From DATMNI01 sp035570275 (GTDB lineage: Bacteria; Acidobacteriota; Terriglobia; Bryobacterales; Bryobacteraceae), in NCBI GenBank assembly GCA_035570275.1, contig DATMNI010000433.1:1-7766 (forward strand): DNA of 7,766 nt, written 5' to 3'. Shown one piece after another: positions 5,389 to 7,766 of this stretch (position 1 is its first letter; each line of letters begins with the position of its first letter). The position numbers and the translations under genes were made by a program. Below the pieces are notes generated by a model. That model saw only the letters and a list, made by a program, of their open reading frames with translations. It ran no database searches and was not told the DNA's origin.

Positions 5389-5757
5389 GTGGGCAAGGCC
5401 AGCCGCCGCAAGCGCGAAAAACCACGGACCGTGGAAGTCGGCCCCGAGGGTGCCGCGATCATCAGGGAACAAATCCGCCTGTTCCGCGAAAAGTTCGGCA
5501 GGGACATGGGCCCGGATGATCCCATCTTCTTCGACCCCGACGCCGACGAGCCCCGGCGCATGGATGCCGACACAGGCACGGACGCAACCATCGAGGCCAT
5601 GGCCGATGCCGGAATCCGCGCGGAACTGATCTACGCCTACCGCAAGACCGGGCTCCTGGTGAGCGACGAGAACTACGAGAAGCTCTCCACTGAGGACCGG
5701 GCGGACTGGCACGCTGCGATCGAGGAATACCGTCAGCTTACCCGGCGGAAGCACTAA
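5389..5757 (+). CDS. Small conserved hypothetical protein (MGKASRRKRE N-terminus)
   Basis: This encodes 122 residues starting with GTG at 5389. The start is supported by two purine-rich candidates in GGAGAGGGAG (5375-5384) and by the basic opening MGKASRRKREKPRT, which resembles the N-termini of small proteins that often carry SEC-C-type ends, although no SEC-C cysteines are present here. The body is acidic and helical: IIREQIRLFREKFGRDMGPD, then DPIFFDPDADEPRRMDADTG, then IRAELIYAYRKTGLLVSDEN and LSTEDRADWHAAIEEYRQLT. I recall near-identical phrases (FREKFGR-x-x-GPDDP-x-FFDPDAD) in hypothetical proteins scattered across several phyla, often in accessory regions, with no known role. Stop is TAA at 5755-5757. 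It has no same-strand partner and stands alone between decayed sequences. It is cytoplasmic by composition. Confidence 0.82.
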   Translation: MGKASRRKREKPRTVEVGPEGAAIIREQIRLFREKFGRDMGPDDPIFFDPDADEPRRMDADTGTDATIEAMADAGIRAELIYAYRKTGLLVSDENYEKLSTEDRADWHAAIEEYRQLTRRKH

Positions 5758-5767
5758 GAACGGGCGA

Positions 5768-5920
5768 TCACGCCGTGTCGGTGCGCTCTTCGGCGAAGCC
5801 TCCGGCCTCCCCCCTGCGCTTCGCCAGATTCGCCGGCGGCTTCCTGTCTGCCGGCTGCATGCCTGTCGCCGGAGGTTTGGCAAGGCCCGCCGCTGCATCA
5901 TGATTGAAGCCGTATTCCAC
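5768..5920 (-). pseudogene. Possible decayed C-terminal coding remnant
   Basis: After an in-frame stop at 5921-5923, the minus strand reads VEYGFNHDAAAGLAKPPATG, then MQPADRKPPANLAKRRGEAG, then GFAEERTDTA and TGA at 5768-5770. Upstream of the stop the same frame continues with DAAVLDHVV. Amino-acid composition and GC-rich third positions look like a real protein end, and a single stop splits it. There is no ribosome-binding site at the GTG, and I do not recognise the family. It lies next to the methylase/helicase remnant on the same strand, so it may be debris of the same element. The identification is weak. Confidence 0.28.
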
Positions 5921-6050
5921 TCACACGACATGATCCAGCACGGCGGCATCACATCTTTCGCCCGGTCATCGGGCTGAAGCCTTTTTTTGCGACGTACTCC
6001 CTTGTCCCGTCCGTGCCGGCGGCCTTGCCGCTGTCCGGAGCACCGCGCGG

Positions 6051-6245
6051 TCATAGTCGCGCAGCCTGCGTGCCTCTCCCGTTCGGGTGCGATTTCCCGG
6101 CGCCGGGACCGGCTTCCGCTGGACCCTCGCTTTCCGTGCCGGCCGCCGCTTCGTCGCCCCCGGCCGGCGGCGCGATCTGCCGGTCGCCCTTGTCAAGGTC
6201 GAGGGCCGCGTTCAGCTCGGCCTGGCGGGCACTTGGGAGCGTCGT
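6051..6245 (-). pseudogene. C-terminal fragment of a mobile-element DNA methylase/helicase-type protein
   Basis: The minus-strand frame reads TTLPSARQAELNAALDLDKG, then DRQIAPPAGGDEAAAG, then a Gly/Pro/Ala-rich tail ending GTQAARL and TGA at 6051-6053. It is bounded upstream by TAG at 6246-6248, with no start codon of its own. The string RQAELNAALDLDKGD is one I associate with the C-terminus of very large N6-methylase/superfamily-2 helicase fusion proteins carried by plasmids and integrative conjugative elements. Only about 65 codons remain of a protein that normally exceeds 1,000 residues. The break lies at the border with the AT-rich promoter of the excisionase-like gene, which suggests a deletion or recombination junction. 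The family name rests on memory of this motif, not on an alignment. Confidence 0.55.
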
Positions 6246-6250
6246 CTAAG

Positions 6251-6309
6251 AGATTTTAAATAAACTACATATTAATAGTTGTTTATCCGATAAGGCTATG
6301 GAGGACCTA
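6251..6309 (+). promoter_or_regulatory. AT-rich promoter/operator region and Shine-Dalgarno of the HTH gene
   Basis: An abrupt AT-rich block starts at 6251 after very GC-rich sequence. It contains two dyads: TAAACTA (6261-6267) against TAGTTGTTTA (6276-6285, one extra G), and TTATC-C-GATAA (6283-6293). Both are suitable operator shapes for a small HTH regulator. GGAGG at 6300-6304 lies 5 nt before ATG 6310 and decides the start. TATTAA (6270-6275) is a possible -10, but no good -35 stands at 17 bp. Confidence 0.5.
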
Positions 6310-6582
6310 ATGAACACCGAGAATAGCCCAGAGACGTTGATGAACACCGCCATTGCCGCCATTCGCCTGCAGGTGCTGGCAGAGTTGAGGGACAAGACCC
6401 CCGCGGCGGCGCCCACAAGGCGCCTGCTAACGGCCAAGCAGGCTGGAGAGTATTTGGGAAGGTCGGAACACGCCATCAGGCAGATGATTCACAAGCGCCA
6501 GCTACCCGTCGTTCGTGACGGCCGCAACGTTCGTCTCGACCTGCGCGATTTGGACGCGCGAATCGACGATCTCCGGGTGTAG
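6310..6582 (+). CDS. Excisionase-like helix-turn-helix protein (HTH_17/MerR-like fold)
   Basis: This encodes 90 residues. Residues about 39-85 (LLTAKQAGEYLGRSEHAIRQ, then MIHKRQLPVVRDGRNVRLDL and RDLDARI) are a compact winged HTH of the excisionase/DNA-binding-domain class: L-T-x-x-x-A-x-x-LG-x-S-x-x-x-I-R-x-x-I-x-x-x-x-L-P. The N-terminal part (about 10-30) is a predicted helix, MNTAIAAIRLQVLAELRDKT. The frame also starts at ATG 6298, but that start codon overlaps the GGAGG Shine-Dalgarno for ATG 6310, which I prefer. Such proteins bend DNA for site-specific recombination or regulate mobile-element genes. Normally an integrase gene follows. Here only a six-codon frame, ATG 6596 reading MAQTQT then TGA, comes next, so the partner seems lost. 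It is probably intact itself. Confidence 0.8.
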   Translation: MNTENSPETLMNTAIAAIRLQVLAELRDKTPAAAPTRRLLTAKQAGEYLGRSEHAIRQMIHKRQLPVVRDGRNVRLDLRDLDARIDDLRV

Positions 6583-6676
6583 AATTGACACACTTATGGC
6601 ACAGACTCAGACATGATTGAGCGTCTCCGCGTCGATCTGTCGGTATGGAAGCCGTTTGGCGCGTAAGTGGCTTCAT

Positions 6677-6958
6677 TCAGCCGCGCGCTATCAGCGCGAA
6701 CACATCGTCGGCGACCAACCCGTGGCCGGTCGCTCGTCGGGGGTAGGCCACCGTATCATCCTTCATTTTCCGGGGGATGAACCTCGGGTAGGTTTCCTGT
6801 AGGTACTTCCTGCCGGAGCTTTGACTCGCGTCGTAGTTCAGGGGCTCTGGAAGAACTTCAGGCGTCCCGTGCAATTGTTTGATCACTTCGGGCCAGAATT
6901 TCGCCCAGATCGTAATGTTGAATTCCTCTGCGGATCGTCCGGACCTTGAAATGCCCAT
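6677..6958 (-). CDS. Doubtful hypothetical protein
   Basis: This gives 93 residues from ATG 6958, beginning MGISRSGRSAEEFNITIWAK, continuing FWPEVIKQLHGTPEVLPEPL, and ending DDVFALIARG. The frame is open to 7156, but the upstream part is rich in Arg, Pro and Cys, has only non-ATG starts, and begins inside the 31-bp repeat. It is therefore probably not translated. The part from 6958 has a more protein-like composition (FNITIWAKFWPEV, ETYPRFIPRKMKDDT). No domain is recognised and no ribosome-binding site precedes the ATG. It could be a gene remnant between the HTH gene and the repeats. The C-terminal ALIARG codons create an accidental hairpin at 6684-6698. Confidence 0.35.
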   Translation of the reverse strand: MGISRSGRSAEEFNITIWAKFWPEVIKQLHGTPEVLPEPLNYDASQSSGRKYLQETYPRFIPRKMKDDTVAYPRRATGHGLVADDVFALIARG

Positions 6959-7137
6959 GCCTGGGGCGTCGTTGCCAAAAGGGGGAATGCACCGATCACG
7001 AGGATCGCCTCGCCGCGGGATGGCTACAAGAGGCAAGGGGTCGGCCGAGATCTTTGTAGGACGCCGCAGTAGCTGACATGAAGGGTGTTGATAGCAAAGG
7101 GCGCAACGCGGATCTGTGTCATAGATCGTGACAATTC

Positions 7138-7199
7138 GTGCCACAATTGCTGGCAAGATCCTACGGTTGTGCCACTGTTGATGGCATAATCCTACGGTT
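7138..7199. repeat. Two tandem 31-bp repeats, each with an internal dyad
   Basis: Copy 1 (7138-7168) and copy 2 (7169-7199) abut exactly and match at 26 of 31 positions. Both begin GTGCCAC and end ATCCTACGGTT. Each contains an inverted repeat TGCCA-N8-TGGCA (TGCCACAATTGCTGGCA and TGCCACTGTTGATGGCA). A short upstream stretch, GTGACAATTC (7129-7138), resembles a decayed further copy. Two copies with no spacers of equal length rule out a CRISPR. The layout resembles multi-repeat transposon ends (as in IS21-like elements) or a paired operator. Confidence 0.75.
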
Positions 7200-7357
7200 C
7201 GGCCGATCCAGGAAGCACATGATGAAGCGTGCGCCCCGAACTGTCGAAGCCATCCGGAACGGATACGCCTGGTAAACCCGGCGCCACTACTCCGGATCTA
7301 TCACCCCGCACAACCCGGTCGGGGCCGCTGTGCCCACGTCGGAACCTGGACTTTGCG
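7200..7357. other. Short gene-free region between repeats and permease
   Basis: No gene is visible. The region lies downstream of the minus-strand permease stop. CCCCG-N11-CGGGG (about 7303-7323) gives a weak 5-bp stem without a T-tract, so it is not a convincing terminator. Confidence 0.3.
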
Positions 7358-7766
7358 TCACTCGTATCGCAATGCGCTCACAGGGTCGATGGTGGCGGCG
7401 CGATGCGCCGGCAGCCAGGATGCGATGATTCCCACCACAAGCAGCACCAGGGTCGAACCGGCAAGCACCCAGCCATCTGTCGCGGTCACGCCATAGAGCA
7501 GGCTTTTCAACGCGCGCATGACGGCCCACGATCCGGCCATCCCGAGGCCGAGGCCGCATACCACCAGACGCGATCCTTCGCCGAGGACAGCGGTGGAAAC
7601 CTGCCCGGGCCGCGCACCCAGCGCCATGCGCACTCCGATTTCGCGCCGGCGCTGCGAAACGGTATAGGCCAGCAAGCCGTAAAGCCCGAGCGCCGCTAGC
7701 AGTAGTGCCAATCCGGCAAACGCGCCGATCAGCTTGACGGCAACCTCGCGCGAGAGGAGCTTTCCA
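7358..7766 (-). CDS. MacB/FtsX-type ABC transporter permease, C-terminal part (runs off right edge)
   Basis: The frame is open from the window edge to TGA at 7358-7360, giving about 135 residues of the C-terminal FtsX-like permease domain. The visible order is a TM helix AFAGLALLLAALGLYGLLAY, then the hallmark cytoplasmic loop TVSQRRREIGVRMALGARPG, then a second TM (LVVCGLGLGMAGSWAVMRAL), the linker KSLLYGVTATDG, a third TM (WVLAGSTLVLLVVGIIASWL), and the closing P-A-x-R-A-x-x-x-D-P-x-x-A-L-R-Y-E. That ending is diagnostic for this family. In Acidobacteriota such domains often occur in about 800-residue duplicated permeases lacking an adjacent ATPase (ADOP type), involved in export or envelope stress. 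Whether this is such a protein or a standard MacB cannot be seen from the fragment. Nothing downstream on its strand is co-transcribed. Confidence 0.92.
   Translation of the reverse strand, partial: GKLLSREVAVKLIGAFAGLALLLAALGLYGLLAYTVSQRRREIGVRMALGARPGQVSTAVLGEGSRLVVCGLGLGMAGSWAVMRALKSLLYGVTATDGWVLAGSTLVLLVVGIIASWLPAHRAATIDPVSALRYE

Noticed and set aside
4844..5629. Long plus-strand frame of 261 codons
   Set aside because: It starts inside the target duplication, runs antisense over the cytochrome fragment, and overlaps the supported gene at 5389 in another frame. Composition is Arg/Ser/Pro shadow type.
5371..6054. Minus-strand 227-codon frame beginning at an ATGA overlap with the methylase/helicase tail
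   Set aside because: The ATGA overlap is tempting, but the product is Arg/Cys/Pro-rich, has no domain, and over half of it is antisense to the supported gene at 5389-5757.
6586..6602. TTGACACACTTATGGC as a dispersed copy of the 58-bp repeat core
   Set aside because: It resembles TTGACACTTATGGG but needs a two-base insertion, and the rest of the unit is not matched. Probably chance, or a -35-like TTGACA.
6684..6698. Perfect CGCGCT-ATC-AGCGCG hairpin as a terminator
   Set aside because: It lies within the last codons of the doubtful minus ORF, is followed by no T-tract, and is explained by the ALIAR codons.
7138..7199. CRISPR array
   Set aside because: Only two directly abutting copies with no spacers, and no cas genes.

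Overview
The window most likely comes from a soil Acidobacteriota chromosome of the Solibacter/Bryobacter type. This is inferred from protein families, not from a marker gene. The main clues are a secreted Ig-like protein with a membrane anchor and a Gly/Thr/Pro tail, the C-terminus of an MacB/FtsX-type permease like the duplicated orphan permeases common in that phylum, a small basic protein with repeated K-R-W motifs, and a multihaem cytochrome remnant. Most genes have GC-rich third positions.

Layout. (1) Positions 1-1920, minus strand: a tight cluster of three exported proteins. Reading right to left these are an Ig-like/TM protein, a beta-propeller-like protein joined to it with no gap, and a third secreted protein that runs off the left edge. 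Its 5' side is a degenerate array of four ~58-bp direct repeats (about 1914-2123) followed by an AT-rich block. (2) Positions 2124-2422: no gene, one strong hairpin. (3) Positions 2423-2836, minus: a basic, probably nucleic-acid-binding protein. (4) Positions 3010-4420, plus: the best-supported system, a two-gene AbiEi/AbiEii-type toxin-antitoxin (abortive infection) operon. It has a near-consensus promoter, a pair of 13-bp direct repeats around the -10 box, and an overlapping TTG start for the toxin.

(5) Positions 4464-4843: a 380-bp MITE-like element with 17-bp terminal inverted repeats and a TTGAA target duplication, inserted 43 bp after the toxin gene. (6) Positions 4844-6250: a graveyard. 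It holds a multihaem cytochrome c fragment with one intact CNVCH, an intact small conserved hypothetical gene (5389-5757), and on the minus strand one recognisable C-terminal fragment of a mobile-element DNA methylase/helicase plus a second, weaker coding remnant. (7) Positions 6310-6582: an excisionase-like HTH gene with no integrase after it. (8) Positions 6677-7200: a doubtful hypothetical ORF and two exact-period 31-bp tandem repeats with internal dyads. (9) Positions 7358-7766, minus: the permease C-terminus.

Together, ordinary acidobacterial genes at both ends (exported proteins, permease) flank an accessory segment of about 5 kb. That segment contains a defence/TA module, a small transposable element, excisionase-like and conjugative-element debris, and transposon-end-like repeats. 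The TA pair should act as a unit: AbiEi represses its own promoter and counters AbiEii, a nucleotidyltransferase that blocks growth. No completely new system is proven here. The items most worth checking are the AbiE operator architecture, the MITE, and the two repeat arrays.
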